DNA of 64,000 nt from Streptomyces kanamyceticus (GTDB lineage Bacteria > Actinomycetota > Actinomycetes > Streptomycetales > Streptomycetaceae). This document shows positions 18,161 through 26,066 of the stretch, one piece after another; the stretch's first letter is position 1; each line of letters opens with the position of its first letter. Below the pieces are notes generated by a model. It ran no database searches. It was not told where the DNA came from and was given only the letters and a program-made list of their open reading frames with translations. The stretch lies in NCBI RefSeq assembly GCF_008704495.1, contig NZ_CP023699.1, positions 6,696,001 to 6,760,000 of the forward strand. Reading direction: 5' to 3'. A program made the position numbers and the translations under genes.

Positions 18161-19225
18161 ATGGGCGGGCCAGGAGACCCACCTGCGGGGGAACCCGAAG
18201 GCGCCCCCAACGGTGGTGAGGACGAATACCGATCCGTCGTCTTCGACGAGTCGTTCGTCCGTGCTGCACGCCTCCAGGAGTTCTCCGCGCAGGAGCGCAT
18301 GGGCGATCACGCGCGCGCGGTGCGCCGCCGCTCCACGGTCCAGCGCAACCTGTCCCGGCAGGCCGTGATCCTCGTCGTCCTGATCGCGGTGGCCTTCGGC
18401 ACGGCGATCTACATGGGCGTACGCCATCCGGACGCCACCCCGGTCGGCAAGCCGCCGGAGCCGCTGCGGATGACGGTGATACCGCTCGCCCCGCAGGGCC
18501 GGGTGCCAGGATCGCGCAAGGTCGCCGATCTCTACGCGCACAGCCCGGCCGCGCAGTTCAGCGTGGGCGCCGACGGCATCAACCTCCCTGCCGTACACCG
18601 CACTTCGCACTTCTCGGAGAGCCAGGTGATGACCGCGCTGACCACCGTCAAGGACTACCTCGTCGAGTCCTCGCTCGACGCGGACGTGCTCACCGGCGGC
18701 TCCACGAGGCCCGTGCGGATCCTGGTCGACCCCGGCCAGCTCGGCCAGTTCGACCGGAGCTTCAGGCACCCGGCGGCGGACGGGCGGCACGCGGCGACCG
18801 GCTGGCTGGTGCGGTTCGATCCGACGGCCGTCGAGCTCGCCGACGAGCGGGTCAGGGTCCAGGGCACCCTGCGGGCCACGGAGACGGACAAGAGCACCAT
18901 CGAGGTGACCTCCGACCACACCTTCGTCTACGCGCTGCGACCGGCCGACAACGGCGACGCCGAGGCGTCCCTGTTCACCGTCCGCCGCCAGCTCCAGTTC
19001 CGCTTCGACCGCGACGACCTGCGGATCCGCCAGGCGGAGCTGCTCGTCAGCTACCTCCAGGCGGGCCCGCTGGCCTGCCCCGCCGAATCGGCGAACCACC
19101 TGCGGCCGCTGCTCGCGGGGCAGAAGGCGAAGGCGGGCGGGCCCGCGGGCACCGATCCGTACGCGACGGGCGGCGCGACGGCGCTGTGCGGGACGCTGGC
19201 GGCTTCGGCGCAGCCTTCGTGGTGA
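18161..19225 (+). CDS. Single-pass membrane protein with large extracytoplasmic domain (SCO2583-like)
   Basis: 354 residues, ATG start, no ribosome site (leaderless, promoter 18127-18154). Residues 22-46 carry YRSVVFDESFVRAARLQEFSAQER, split here only for description, matching the preceding gene. A transmembrane helix follows (AVILVVLIAVAFGTAIYMGV, about 67-86). The rest is an extracytoplasmic alpha/beta domain with a repeated VRxQxxLRxxxxD/FRFDRDDLRI pattern and a final cysteine pair (LACPAE and ALCGTL). This is a conserved Streptomyces membrane protein of unknown role; an envelope function is inferred from topology. Confidence 0.8.
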   Translation: MGGPGDPPAGEPEGAPNGGEDEYRSVVFDESFVRAARLQEFSAQERMGDHARAVRRRSTVQRNLSRQAVILVVLIAVAFGTAIYMGVRHPDATPVGKPPEPLRMTVIPLAPQGRVPGSRKVADLYAHSPAAQFSVGADGINLPAVHRTSHFSESQVMTALTTVKDYLVESSLDADVLTGGSTRPVRILVDPGQLGQFDRSFRHPAADGRHAATGWLVRFDPTAVELADERVRVQGTLRATETDKSTIEVTSDHTFVYALRPADNGDAEASLFTVRRQLQFRFDRDDLRIRQAELLVSYLQAGPLACPAESANHLRPLLAGQKAKAGGPAGTDPYATGGATALCGTLAASAQPSW

Positions 19226-19272
19226 GGCGCGGCCTTCCTGGTGAGGAGTACGGCCGGTGAGGAGTACGACGG

Positions 19273-20400
19273 TTACTTCGCGCCGCCGTTGCTGTCGCTG
19301 TCGGGGCCGCCGCTGCCGGGGCGGTCGTCGTCCGGCCCGCTCCGGTCCTGGGGGCCCTGCCCCGCGAACTTGCCGCGCAGCTTGCCGCCCAGGTCGCCCG
19401 CGCCGCCCGCGATGTCGCTGACCAGCTTCATCAGCGGGTCCTTGCTGTTGCGGACGTTGTCCGCGTACGACGAAGCGGACTGGCGGAAGGAGTCCGAGAC
19501 CGAGGTGTCCTTGTCCTCGTCCCTGCGCGGGTAGTGGCCGTCCATGATCCGCTGGTAGTCGCGGGACTCGGCCCACTTCTTCAGCTCGGCGGCGCGCACC
19601 GTGGTGAAGGGATGCGTGCGCGGCATGACGTTGAGGATCTTCAGGACGGAGTCGCGCAGATCGCCCCCCGCCTCGTACTCCTCGGCCTGCTCCAGGAACG
19701 CGTCCACGTTCATCTCGTGCAGGTGATTGCCGCCCGCGATCTTCATCAGGCCGCGCATGGAGGCCTGGAGATCCTGCCCGACCAGGAGGCCCGCGCGGTC
19801 CGCGGAGAGCTCGGACTTGCGGAACCACTCGCGCAGCGCCGTCACGATCGCCATGATCGCGACATTGCCCAGCGGGATCCACGCGACCTTCAGCGCGAGG
19901 TTGGTCAGGAACAGCAGGATCGTGCGGTAGACGGAGTGGCCGGAGAGCGCGTGGCCCACCTCGTGGCCGACGACCGCCCGCATCTCCTCCTCGTCGAGCA
20001 GTTCGACCAGGCCCGTCGTCACGACGATGATCGGCTCGTCGAGGCCGATGCACATCGCGTTCGGCACCGGGTCCTGGTTGACGTACATCGGCGGGACCTT
20101 CTCCAGGTCCAGGATGTAACAGGCGTCCCGCAGCATGCTGTTGAGGTGCGCGAACTGCGCGTCGGACACCCGGACCGAGTCCGAGAGGAACAGCAGCCTG
20201 AGGCTGCGCTCGGGCAGCAGTCCGCTGAGCGTCTTGAAGACCGTGTCGAAGCCGCTGAGCTTGCGCAGGGCCACCAGGGCCGAGCGGTCGGCCGGGTGTT
20301 CGTACGCCCGTGAGGAGATGCCGGGGAAACGCCTGCGCTGTCGGCTCGGCACGTTCTCGTGGCCGCCGTTCTCCTGGCCGCCGTTGTGGTCGTCGGTCAT
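19273..20400 (-). CDS. M48 family (HtpX-like) zinc metalloprotease
   Basis: 375 residues, ATG start. The zinc site HEVGH is at 146-150 (VVGHEVGHALSGHS) and the third-ligand helix is SELSADRAGLLVG (about 195-207). Hydrophobic segments between them (TILLFLTNLALKVAWIPLGN, VAIMAIVTAL) anchor it to the membrane. The C-terminal 60 residues are Gly/Asp/Ser rich and disordered. Members degrade misfolded membrane proteins from the cytoplasmic side. The gene is convergent with 18161-19225, leaving only 47 bp. Its other end faces the small plus-strand gene at 20499. Confidence 0.92.
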   Translation of the reverse strand: MTDDHNGGQENGGHENVPSRQRRRFPGISSRAYEHPADRSALVALRKLSGFDTVFKTLSGLLPERSLRLLFLSDSVRVSDAQFAHLNSMLRDACYILDLEKVPPMYVNQDPVPNAMCIGLDEPIIVVTTGLVELLDEEEMRAVVGHEVGHALSGHSVYRTILLFLTNLALKVAWIPLGNVAIMAIVTALREWFRKSELSADRAGLLVGQDLQASMRGLMKIAGGNHLHEMNVDAFLEQAEEYEAGGDLRDSVLKILNVMPRTHPFTTVRAAELKKWAESRDYQRIMDGHYPRRDEDKDTSVSDSFRQSASSYADNVRNSKDPLMKLVSDIAGGAGDLGGKLRGKFAGQGPQDRSGPDDDRPGSGGPDSDSNGGAK

Positions 20401-20498
20401 GCCGCATCCCCCATGTCTCGTCCTCTCCTGCCCCCGAGGTGGAACCCAGCGTAGGCGGAGATACCGTGACAGGGCAGCACACCTAAGGAGTAGTCCTC

Positions 20499-20753
20499 AT
20501 GGAGCACACCCCCACGGCCACCTGGGTCACCGAGGCGGCCAAGGCCGCACGAGATCAGGGGCCCGGCAATCTGCTGCGCGTCGTACTGCTCGTCAGCATC
20601 GTGGGGTGCGTCCTCATCGCCTGGCTGTTGCTGCGCGGGTACCGCCAGGGCGCGGACGACGAGCGCGAGGGTGCCGGGCGTGAGAGTGCGGACAAGCCCT
20701 CGGAGAGCGTCAACCAGGGCCGCGGCGACGCGGACGAGGACCGCAACGGCTGA
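20499..20753 (+). CDS. Small single-pass membrane protein
   Basis: 84 residues, ATG start with AAGGAG 11 nt upstream. One transmembrane helix (LLRVVLLVSIVGCVLIAWLLL, about 25-45) is followed by an acidic, highly charged tail. A conserved small protein is usual upstream of nadD in Streptomyces as far as I recall; function unknown. Confidence 0.7.
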   Translation: MEHTPTATWVTEAAKAARDQGPGNLLRVVLLVSIVGCVLIAWLLLRGYRQGADDEREGAGRESADKPSESVNQGRGDADEDRNG

Positions 20754-20838
20754 GTCGGCGTGAGCCGGAGCGAGGCCCCCGCTTACGATGGGCCCGAAAT
20801 CTTTATGTCCATCCCACCTCCGGATAGGTCTGCCTGAG

Positions 20839-21003
20839 ATGAGCTTCCACAGCACCGCCGCCCAGCTGGCCACCCTCGCCTCCGAGGGTGGGGAGCACAG
20901 CGGCAACCACGAGAGCCTCAGCCCCCTCCTGACCGGCGGTGGCGCGTTCGTCGCGCTCCTGCTGCTCCTGTGGATCACCACGCGCTTCAACCGGGATCGC
21001 TGA
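20839..21003 (+). CDS. 54-residue membrane microprotein
   Basis: ATG start at 20839. A polar N-terminal half ([20 protein letters not shown]) is followed by one transmembrane helix ([19 protein letters not shown]) and a short basic end. It lies 66 bp before nadD. The coding call rests on typical codon use, the clear membrane segment and my memory of similar small genes at this place in Streptomyces. Confidence 0.65.
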   Translation: MSFHSTAAQLATLASEGGEHSGNHESLSPLLTGGGAFVALLLLLWITTRFNRDR

Positions 21004-21068
21004 GCGACCACCCTGGTAAGGGGCGGCCGCAACGGAGCCCGTCGACCGGGCCGGTAGGGTCTGCACGC

Positions 21069-21695
21069 ATGGGAGAGCAGGACATGCCTACCGGTCCGGT
21101 GAGCAACGGCAAGCGTCGCCTGGGCGTCATGGGCGGAACGTTCGATCCGATCCACCACGGACACCTGGTGGCGGCCAGTGAGGTCGCCGCGCAGTTCCAC
21201 CTCGACGAGGTGGTGTTCGTGCCGACCGGGCAGCCGTGGCAGAAGAGCGACAAACAGGTGTCCCCGGCCGAGGACCGCTATCTGATGACGGTCATCGCGA
21301 CCGCCGAGAACCCGCAGTTCTCGGTGAGCCGCATCGACATCGACCGCGGCGGTGCCACGTACACCACGGACACCCTGCGCGACCTGCGCGCACTCAACCC
21401 CGACACGGACCTCTTCTTCATCACGGGCGCCGACGCCCTCGGCCAGATCCTCACCTGGCGCGACACCGAAGAGCTGTTTTCCCTCGCGCACTTCATCGGG
21501 GTCACCCGGCCCGGGCACACGCTGGCCGATCCCGGCCTGCCGAAGGGCGGCGTCTCCCTGGTCGAGGTCCCCGCCCTGGCGATCTCCTCCACGGACTGCC
21601 GCGCGCGGGTCGCCAAGGGAGACCCCGTCTGGTACCTGGTGCCGGACGGCGTGGTGCGTTACATCGACAAGCGCGAGCTGTACCGCGGCGACTGA
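21069..21695 (+). CDS. nadD: Nicotinate-nucleotide adenylyltransferase
   Basis: 208 residues from ATG 21069; an ATG at 21084 is possible. It joins nicotinate mononucleotide and ATP to form NaAD in NAD synthesis. Nucleotidyltransferase motifs are present: [12 protein letters not shown] near residues 20-31 and the C-terminal ISSTDCRAR (about 176-184). TAGGGT at 21055-21060 lies 8 nt before the start, so an almost leaderless message is likely. The LytR_C gene follows after 16 nt. Confidence 0.96.
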   Translation: MGEQDMPTGPVSNGKRRLGVMGGTFDPIHHGHLVAASEVAAQFHLDEVVFVPTGQPWQKSDKQVSPAEDRYLMTVIATAENPQFSVSRIDIDRGGATYTTDTLRDLRALNPDTDLFFITGADALGQILTWRDTEELFSLAHFIGVTRPGHTLADPGLPKGGVSLVEVPALAISSTDCRARVAKGDPVWYLVPDGVVRYIDKRELYRGD

Positions 21696-21711
21696 GCCGA
21701 GAGGGGCACCG

Positions 21712-23496
21712 GTGAACGACCGACAGTACGACCCGTATGCGGGCAGCGACCCGTACGCGGGCGAGTACCCGGCTGATCAGTACCAGGTCGTCGGGTACGA
21801 CGAGTACGGGCGGCCGGTGTACCAGCAGGTGCAGCAGCAGGTCCCTCAACAGCAGCCACCGCAGCCACCGCAGCCACCGCAGCCACAGCAGCCGCAGGGG
21901 TACGGGTACGACCCGTACGCGGCTTCGGGCGGGCAGCAGCAGGGGTACGACACCGGGGCCGGGTCCTACAACACCGGGGCGTACGAGAACGGGACGTACG
22001 ACGCGTACGACACGTACGGCGGCGGCGCGGGGGCTTCGTACGACACGGGGACCGGCACCGGCACCGCGCACGACGCCGGATGGATCCCTCAGCAGCAGCC
22101 CAGGCAGCAGCAGGCCCCGCAGCAGTCCCAGCAGCAGGCCCCGCAACAGCCTCCGCAGGTCCCCGAGCCCGCGCAGGACGAGCAGCGGCACCAGGCCCAG
22201 GCCCAGCGAGAGCCCCAGCGCGACTCCCAGCGCGAGTACGAGACCCAGCAGTTCTCGTTCATCGAGGAGCCCGACGAGGACTCCGAAGACGTCATCGACT
22301 GGCTGAAGTTCACCGAGAGCCGCACCGAGCGGCGCGAGGAGGCCAAGCGGCGCGGCCGCTCCCGTGTCGTCGCGCTCGTGGTCGCCCTCGTGCTCGTCGT
22401 GGCGGGCGGCGTCGGCTACCTGTGGTTCGCGGACAAGCTGCCGGGCCAGTCGGAGGAGACCGGCGGAGCCGCCGCCGCGGCGGGCCCGCAGAAGCGCGAC
22501 GTGGTCGTCGTCCATCTGCACAACACCAAGAACAAGGCGACCTCCACCGCGCTCCTGGTGAACAACGCCACCACCAAGCAGGGCGCCACCGTCCTGCTGC
22601 CCAACTCCCTCGCCGTCCCCGACGACAACGGAGCCTCGACCACGCTCGGCAAGTCCGTCGACGACGACGGCTCGACCGGCACCCGCGAGTCGATCGACAC
22701 GGTGCTCGGCACCGAGGTCGAGGGCACCTGGCGCCTCGACACCCCCTACCTCAACAACCTCGTCGAACTCGTCGGCAACGTCGACGTCGACACGAACACC
22801 GACGTACCCGACCCGAAGGCCAAGAAGGGCCAGGCACCCCTGGTCAAGAAGGGCGAGCAGCAGACCCTGAGCGGCCCGATGGCCGTCGCCTACGCCACCT
22901 ACCGGGCCTCGGGCGAGGACGAGAACGCCCAGCTCACCCGGTTCGGCCAGGTCATGCAGGGCATCCTGCGCAAGCTGTCGTCGGACCCGCAGGCGGCGAC
23001 CACCACCGTGCAGTCGCTCGCACAGATCCTCGACCCCTCGCTGGAGGAGAAGGACCTCGGCGCCTTCCTCGCCAAGCTCGCCGACCGCGCGAAGGGCGGC
23101 GACTACAAGACGACGCTGCTGCCCGTGCAACAGGACGGGACGCTGAGCGAGAAGGCCGGTGACAGCGTGGTCAAGGACGTCCTCGGCGGCGCGGTGAAGA
23201 GCCCGGACAAGGGCGCGGCCGTACGGGTCGGCGTTAAGAACGCCTCCGGGGCGAAGGCCGCGGCGCAGGAGGCCAGGGTCACCCTCGTCAACGGCGGCTA
23301 CTCCTTCATCGACGGCGGCGCGGGCTCCGCGGCCCAACCCACCTCGCAGGTCACCTATGCCGACGAGGCCAAGAAGACGCAGGCCACCGAGGTCGCCAAG
23401 ACCCTCGGCCTGCCGGCGAGCGCGGTCCGCAAGGGCAAGACGGCGGCCAACGCGGACGTGTCGGTCGTCCTCGGCCAGGACTACAAGGCGGGCTGA
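21712..23496 (+). CDS. LytR C-terminal domain protein with a degenerate LCP core (PdtA-like position)
   Basis: 594 residues from GTG 21712 (GAGGGG site). Residues 1-185 are a Gln/Pro/Tyr-rich cytoplasmic arm (repeats of QQ, PQPPQPP and YD-G-Y units). One transmembrane helix lies near 222-240 (VVALVVALVLVVAGGVGYLW). The extracytoplasmic part has an LCP-like stretch (about 255-450) and a LytR_C domain (about 500-590, VRVGVKNASG...SQVTYADEAKKTQA). LCP enzymes move wall polymers from lipid carriers to peptidoglycan. The usual IPRD motif reads LLPNSL here, so the catalytic Arg/Asp appear lost. The S. coelicolor gene next to nadD is, from memory, the wall-polymer transferase PdtA; whether this is the orthologue should be checked. 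It is tightly placed after nadD and before rsfS. Confidence 0.85.
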   Translation: MNDRQYDPYAGSDPYAGEYPADQYQVVGYDEYGRPVYQQVQQQVPQQQPPQPPQPPQPQQPQGYGYDPYAASGGQQQGYDTGAGSYNTGAYENGTYDAYDTYGGGAGASYDTGTGTGTAHDAGWIPQQQPRQQQAPQQSQQQAPQQPPQVPEPAQDEQRHQAQAQREPQRDSQREYETQQFSFIEEPDEDSEDVIDWLKFTESRTERREEAKRRGRSRVVALVVALVLVVAGGVGYLWFADKLPGQSEETGGAAAAAGPQKRDVVVVHLHNTKNKATSTALLVNNATTKQGATVLLPNSLAVPDDNGASTTLGKSVDDDGSTGTRESIDTVLGTEVEGTWRLDTPYLNNLVELVGNVDVDTNTDVPDPKAKKGQAPLVKKGEQQTLSGPMAVAYATYRASGEDENAQLTRFGQVMQGILRKLSSDPQAATTTVQSLAQILDPSLEEKDLGAFLAKLADRAKGGDYKTTLLPVQQDGTLSEKAGDSVVKDVLGGAVKSPDKGAAVRVGVKNASGAKAAAQEARVTLVNGGYSFIDGGAGSAAQPTSQVTYADEAKKTQATEVAKTLGLPASAVRKGKTAANADVSVVLGQDYKAG

Positions 23497-23525
23497 AGCC
23501 GTCCGGGCGGGCTGAAGCCGTCCGG
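23488..23525 (+). repeat. 19-bp tandem duplication across the stop codon of the LytR_C gene
   Basis: Positions 23488-23506 repeat exactly at 23507-23525. Each copy contains GGCTGA, so the stop codon and its surroundings are doubled. Confidence 0.9.
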
Positions 23526-23544
23526 ACGGGCCGCTCCCGACCGT

Positions 23545-23602
23545 CTCCGTCACCCCGTCCACAGGCCGGAGTGACGGGGACGGACAGGGCGGGGTGACGG
23601 AG
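23545..23602. terminator. Long inverted repeat before rsfS (possible terminator or leader structure)
   Basis: CTCCGTCACCCCG at 23545-23557 and its perfect complement at 23590-23602, with a 32-nt loop that has its own pairing (GTGACGGGGACGG can also pair with the left arm). Two mutually exclusive hairpins are therefore possible. Confidence 0.45.
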
Positions 23603-23692
23603 CAGACAGGGGGATCGAGTAATCGTCTGGGGCGTCGTCGGCGGTCCGTGAGACCCTTGGGGTGTATCCACCAGCCGAAGGAAAGCTCTCTA

Positions 23693-24136
23693 GTGACCGC
23701 CACGGACCGCTCCACCGAGCTCATCAACGTCGCCGCCCAGGCGGCTGCCGACAAGCTCGCGCACGACATCATCGCGTACGACGTCAGCGACGTGCTGTCG
23801 ATCACGGACGCCTTCCTGCTCGCCTCCGCGCCCAACGACCGCCAGGTCAAGTCGATCGTCGACGAGATCGAGGAGCAGCTGAACAAGCAGCTCGGCGCCA
23901 AGCCGGTCCGCCGCGAGGGGGACCGCGACGCCCGCTGGATCCTCCTCGACTACGTGGACATCGTGGTGCACGTCCAGCACAGCGAGGAGCGTGTCTTCTA
24001 CGCGCTCGAGCGCCTGTGGAAGGACTGCCCCGAGATCGACCTGCCCGAGGAAGCCAAGGCGACCCGCGGCAAGGCCGCCGAGCACGCCGAGCAGCGGGCC
24101 GCGGAGGAGGCCGACCTGGACGGTGAGCTGCGGTGA
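23693..24136 (+). CDS. rsfS: Ribosomal silencing factor RsfS
   Basis: 147 residues from GTG 23693, with GAAGGA 10 nt upstream. RsfS binds bL14 on the 50S subunit and blocks subunit joining in starvation. Family features visible are AAQAAADKLAHDIIAYDVSD, LLASAPNDRQVKSIVDEIEE and the C-terminal WILLDYVDIVVHVQ...RVFYALERLW. The C-terminal extension of about 25 Ala/Glu-rich residues is typical of actinomycetes. It overlaps the next gene by 4 nt, implying translational coupling. Confidence 0.95.
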   Translation: MTATDRSTELINVAAQAAADKLAHDIIAYDVSDVLSITDAFLLASAPNDRQVKSIVDEIEEQLNKQLGAKPVRREGDRDARWILLDYVDIVVHVQHSEERVFYALERLWKDCPEIDLPEEAKATRGKAAEHAEQRAAEEADLDGELR

Positions 24137-24774
24137 GCAACCGCGGCTGCCGCGTCATCCTGTGGCGGCACGGCCAGACGTCCTGGAACCTGGAGCGCCG
24201 CTTCCAGGGCTCCACGGACATCGAGCTGACCGAGACGGGCGTCTCCCAGGCCAGGCGCGCCGCCCGGCTGCTCGCCTCCCTGAAGCCGGACGCCATCGTC
24301 GCCTCCGACCTCAAGCGGGCGGCGGCCACCGCGGCCGAGCTCGCCGCCGTCACGGGCCTGCCCGTGACGCACGAGGAGGGGCTGCGGGAGACGTACGCCG
24401 GTGAGTGGCAGGGCCTGACGCACGACGAGATCATCGCGCGCTTCGGCGACCAGTACGCCGCGTGGAAGCGGGGCGAGCCGGTGCGCCGCGGCGGCGGCGA
24501 GCTGGAGACCGAGGTCGCCGACCGGGCCGCGCCCATCGTGCTCCGGCACGCCGACAAGCTGCCCGACAACGGCACGCTGGTGGTGGTCAGCCACGGCGGC
24601 ACCATACGCACCACGATCGGTCGCCTCCTCGGTCTCGACTCCCACCACTGGGAAGGGCTCGGCGGTCTCTCCAACTGCTGCTGGTCCGTCCTCGGCCAGG
24701 GCGCGCGCGGCTGGCGGCTCCTCGAGCACAACGCGGGCACCCTTCCGGAACCCGTGCTCGGCGACGACGACTGA
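24133..24774 (+). CDS. Histidine phosphatase (phosphoglycerate mutase-like) family protein
   Basis: 213 residues, GTG start overlapping the rsfS stop by 4 nt. The phosphohistidine motif is LWRHGQTSWN (about 10-19, His 13). The second catalytic His is in VVVSHGGTI (about 153-161), and the acidic residue lies in LRETYAGEWQG. This is the usual partner of rsfS in Streptomyces. It is probably a broad phosphatase rather than a true glycolytic mutase; the substrate is unknown. Confidence 0.93.
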   Translation: MSNRGCRVILWRHGQTSWNLERRFQGSTDIELTETGVSQARRAARLLASLKPDAIVASDLKRAAATAAELAAVTGLPVTHEEGLRETYAGEWQGLTHDEIIARFGDQYAAWKRGEPVRRGGGELETEVADRAAPIVLRHADKLPDNGTLVVVSHGGTIRTTIGRLLGLDSHHWEGLGGLSNCCWSVLGQGARGWRLLEHNAGTLPEPVLGDDD

Positions 24775-24790
24775 GCACCCCGGACCGGAT

Positions 24791-24820
24791 TTCACATTCC
24801 GGCTGGTCGCAGGCTAAAGT
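24791..24820 (+). promoter_or_regulatory. Candidate promoter of the first tRNA-Ala
   Basis: TTCACA at 24791-24796 and TAAAGT at 24815-24820 with an 18-bp spacer, ending 35 bp before the mature tRNA. Confidence 0.4.
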
Positions 24821-24855
24821 TCTTCTTGTTCGCCCGCCGAGCGGGAAGAACGCAA

Positions 24856-24928
24856 GGGGCTATAGCTCAGTTGGTAGAGCGCCTGCATGGCATGCAGGAG
24901 GTCAGGAGTTCAATTCTCCTTAGCTCCA
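24856..24928 (+). tRNA. tRNA-Ala (anticodon GGC), copy 1
   Basis: 73 nt. The acceptor arm GGGGCTA pairs with TAGCTCC (one G-U). The D arm contains AGCTCAGTTGGTAGAGC, the anticodon arm CCTGC-ATGGCAT-GCAGG gives GGC at positions 34-36, and the T arm is AGGAG-TTCAATT-CTCCT. The discriminator is A and CCA is not encoded. Identical over its whole length to 29340-29412. Confidence 0.97.
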
Positions 24929-24935
24929 CAGTCCC

Positions 24936-24969
24936 GAAGATCCCGTCCCCGTCAGGGGGCGGGATCTTC
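24936..24969. terminator. Terminator after tRNA-Ala copy 1, shared with the convergent regulator
   Basis: GAAGATCCCG pairs with CGGGATCTTC, with inner CCCC/GGGG and a GTCA loop. The minus-strand regulator stop codon (24954-24952) sits in the loop, so one hairpin serves both genes. Confidence 0.9.
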
Positions 24970-25913
24970 TGCTTCCCGGCTCCCGATTTCCCGGCTCTCG
25001 CGGTCTGGGCTCTCGCGGTCTCGGCTTTCGCCGTTCCTTTCGCCGTTCCGGCCCTCGCGGTCCCGGTTCCTGCGCTCCCGTATCTCCCACAGCTCCCGCG
25101 TGCGGCGCTCGCTCTCCTCGTCGTCCGGGGTGTACACGACGATCCGGCACTCCGGCATGCCGTTGACGGAAAGGGAGACGGACGTCATGCGCAGCTCGCC
25201 GATCGTCTTGTGCCGGAACGTCTTCACGCGCCGCCCCGGCGGTATGACGTCACCGCTCTCCCACAGCTCGCTGAAGCGCGGGCTGGCCGCGGAGAGGCCC
25301 CGGACGAACTCCTCCCAGACGGGCTCGCCCACATGCCTGCCGTACGCCCCGCGCATGGTCGCCACCATGATGGGCAGCTCCGTCTCGCGGAAGACCAGGG
25401 GGCACTCCCGCTCGGGCACGGTGAACAGGCTCCAGAGCACGTTCGGCACGCGGGAGGCCATCGTCTCGGGGACCGGCATGGAAAGAGGTCCTGGTACGCC
25501 GGGTTCGTGGCGAGGACGTCGTAGCGCGCGTTGTAGACGACGGCGGGGCGTGGGTCGAGGGCGTCGATGATGCCCTGGACCTCCGCGCCCACCACCTCCG
25601 CGGCCTGCTGGTGGTCCGGGGCGTACGGCACCTCGGCCAGGTGGTACAGATGCTCGCGCTCCGGCTGGTCCAGGCCCAGGGTGCGCGCCACGGCGTCCAG
25701 GACCTGGGCCGACGCGTTGATCGGGCGGCCCTGCTCCAACCAGGTGTACCAGGTGATGCCGACGCCGGAGAGCTGCGCGACCTCCTCGCGGCGCAGCCCG
25801 GGGGTGCGGCGGCGCAGGCCGGGGGCCATGCCCACGTCGGCGGGCGTCACCCTGGCCCTGCGGCCGCGCAGGAACGCGGCGAGCTCCGGCCGGCGTCGCT
25901 GTGTCGTCCTCAT
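24952..25913 (-). pseudogene. MmyB-like XRE family transcription regulator, disrupted by one frameshift
   Basis: The N-terminal half, from ATG 25913, has a Cro/C1 helix-turn-helix (RARVTPADVGM...RTPGLRREEVAQLSGVGITWYTWLEQG) and the start of the MmyB ligand-binding domain ending ATNPAYQDLF. The rest (MPVPETMASRVPNVLWSLFT ... MTSVSLSVNGMPECRIVVYT) is in another frame. Both halves join cleanly if one base is restored near 25480-25482 (TTT-CC-ATG read as TTT-GCC-ATG). The tail of about 45 residues is made of repeated R/E/S/D units. MmyB-like regulators often control a neighbouring divergent transporter or reductase, here the MFS gene. A sequencing error is the alternative to a true mutation. Confidence 0.8.
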
Positions 25914-25971
25914 CGTCACGTCCCCCATCGCCACGTCCCCATCGCCACGTCCCCCGTCGTCACGCTCTCCA
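25911..25971. repeat. About four 15-bp direct repeats at the regulator start
   Basis: Units of the type CATCGCCACGTCCCC start at about 25911, 25927, 25941 and 25956 (last two bases variable). They overlap the regulator start and its upstream region, within the divergent gap to the MFS gene. They may be an operator array or simple slippage. Confidence 0.6.
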
Positions 25972-26066
25972 TGGTCCGCGCCTGCCGCGGCCCTTGCCAG
26001 GTGCTGTCAGTACCAGCATCAGCGGGCTCTCGTTACCCGTACCGGAACGTCGGCACGCTCGATGGC

